Source: Arthrobacter sp. zg-Y1171 (GTDB taxonomy: Bacteria > Actinomycetota > Actinomycetes > Actinomycetales > Micrococcaceae). Taken from it: 64,000 nucleotides of DNA. The DNA lies in NCBI RefSeq assembly GCF_025244845.1, contig NZ_CP104264.1, positions 3,348,001-3,412,000 on the forward strand, read 5' to 3'. Both the position numbers and the translations under genes were made by a program. The notes beneath the pieces were generated by a model. The model was not told where the DNA came from, ran no database searches, and was given only the letters and a program-made list of their open reading frames with translations. Shown piece after piece: positions 63,554-64,000 of this stretch (positions within the stretch are counted from its first letter, which is position 1; every line of letters begins with the position of its first letter).

Positions 63554-64000
63554 ATGACGACTGAAGACGGCGGCGCAGCCACGGTTCCTGGCGGCGTCCT
63601 GCGGGACCGTGACTTCCGATTCCTTTTCTATTCCACCTCCTTGAGCCAACTTGGGCAGCAGGTATCCAGTCTCGCCTTGCCACTCGTGGCGGTGGTGACG
63701 CTGACTGCCAGTGAATTCGAAGTGGGGCTGCTTTCGGCCCTGAGCACCGCTGCGTTCCTGTTGATTGGCTTGCCCGCCGGAGTCTGGGTCGATCGGATGC
63801 GGTACCGCCACGTGCTCGTCTCGTCGGACCTGATTCGGGCAGCGGTCCTGCTCACTGTTCCGCTCGCCTGGTGGCTCGGGGTGTTGACAGTCTGGCAGCT
63901 CTACGTCGTGGCGCTGCTCATCGGCGTGTTCAGCGTCTTCTTTGACGTCGCTTACCAGAGCTTTCTGCCGCGCCTTGTCGGGCGTGACCATTTGGTTGAA
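63554..64000 (+). CDS. MFS transporter, N-terminal part (cut by window end)
   Basis: The first 149 codons of an MFS exporter. It has a short polar N terminus, then DFRFLFYSTSLSQLGQQVSS and the loop motif GVWVDRMRYRHVLVSSD of the enterobactin/macrolide-exporter branch. The ATG lies four bases after the operator array, with no clear Shine-Dalgarno, so initiation may be leaderless or weak. Paired with the divergent ArsR-like regulator, it is probably a drug or metabolite exporter. The rest lies beyond the window. Confidence 0.87.
   Translation, partial: MTTEDGGAATVPGGVLRDRDFRFLFYSTSLSQLGQQVSSLALPLVAVVTLTASEFEVGLLSALSTAAFLLIGLPAGVWVDRMRYRHVLVSSDLIRAAVLLTVPLAWWLGVLTVWQLYVVALLIGVFSVFFDVAYQSFLPRLVGRDHLVE

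Overview
The window is a high-GC, gene-dense actinobacterial chromosome segment. It most resembles Arthrobacter or a relative in the Micrococcaceae. The evidence is mycothiol synthesis (ino1, mshA), a zinc-independent S18 in the rpsF-ssb-rpsR-rplI cluster, a CwlM-type pseudo-amidase next to trxB-trxA, MurJ followed by a pseudokinase protein, and actinobacterial DnaA boxes (TTGTCCACA and TTATCCACA). The genus assignment is inference. The gene set dnaB/rplI/rpsR/ssb/rpsF and cca/NUDIX/murJ/trxB/trxA/cwlM normally lies near the replication origin, but dnaA, parA and parB are not in the window.

Layout. (1) 1-5975: a catabolic island with an acyl-CoA ligase tail, an MHS-family transporter, a divergent MarR regulator, then SDR, amidohydrolase, acyl-CoA dehydrogenase and MaoC hydratase. 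It looks like uptake, CoA activation and beta-oxidation-like breakdown of an organic acid. (2) 6002-9897: a tyrosine-coordinated haem protein and an NMT1/THI5-type ABC importer. (3) 10048-15399: a surface-glycan cassette with a GT9 heptosyltransferase-like protein divergent from aldehyde dehydrogenase, a bifunctional HldE and a GT2 enzyme. (4) 15404-20047: small membrane proteins, a MATE exporter, an MFS exporter and a DUF4031-HD protein. (5) 20202-22544: a BNR propeller overlapping a MoaD/ThiS protein, a strong terminator, and an Rpf-like/LysM secreted protein. (6) 23223-31179: an APC permease, dnaB with an unusual DnaA-box-rich upstream region, the ribosomal/ssb operon and an M18 aminopeptidase. 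(7) 31342-39515: ABC-2 exporters (with a duplicated ATPase), an MFS protein, an ABC-F protein and a small monooxygenase. (8) 39559-42091: two tandem paralogous membrane-anchored proteins whose promoters are also duplicated. (9) 42230-50645: a phytoene-desaturase-like enzyme, FemAB, GT87, ino1, fhs and mshA. (10) 50829-54005: small ORFs, a histidine phosphatase and cca. (11) 54149-60848: NUDIX, murJ, pseudokinase/discoidin protein, trxB, trxA, cwlM. (12) 60845-64000: methyltransferase, an orphan DUF1116 protein, and an ArsR-like regulator divergent from an MFS transporter cut by the window end.

The most interesting points are the ADP-heptose-type cassette in a Gram-positive genome that lacks LPS, the DnaA-box cluster upstream of dnaB, the overlapping propeller/ubiquitin-like pair, the split MurJ-pseudokinase arrangement, the duplicated secreted-protein locus and an orphan DUF1116 (AllG-like) gene. 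No rRNA, tRNA, insertion sequence, prophage or CRISPR array was recognised.
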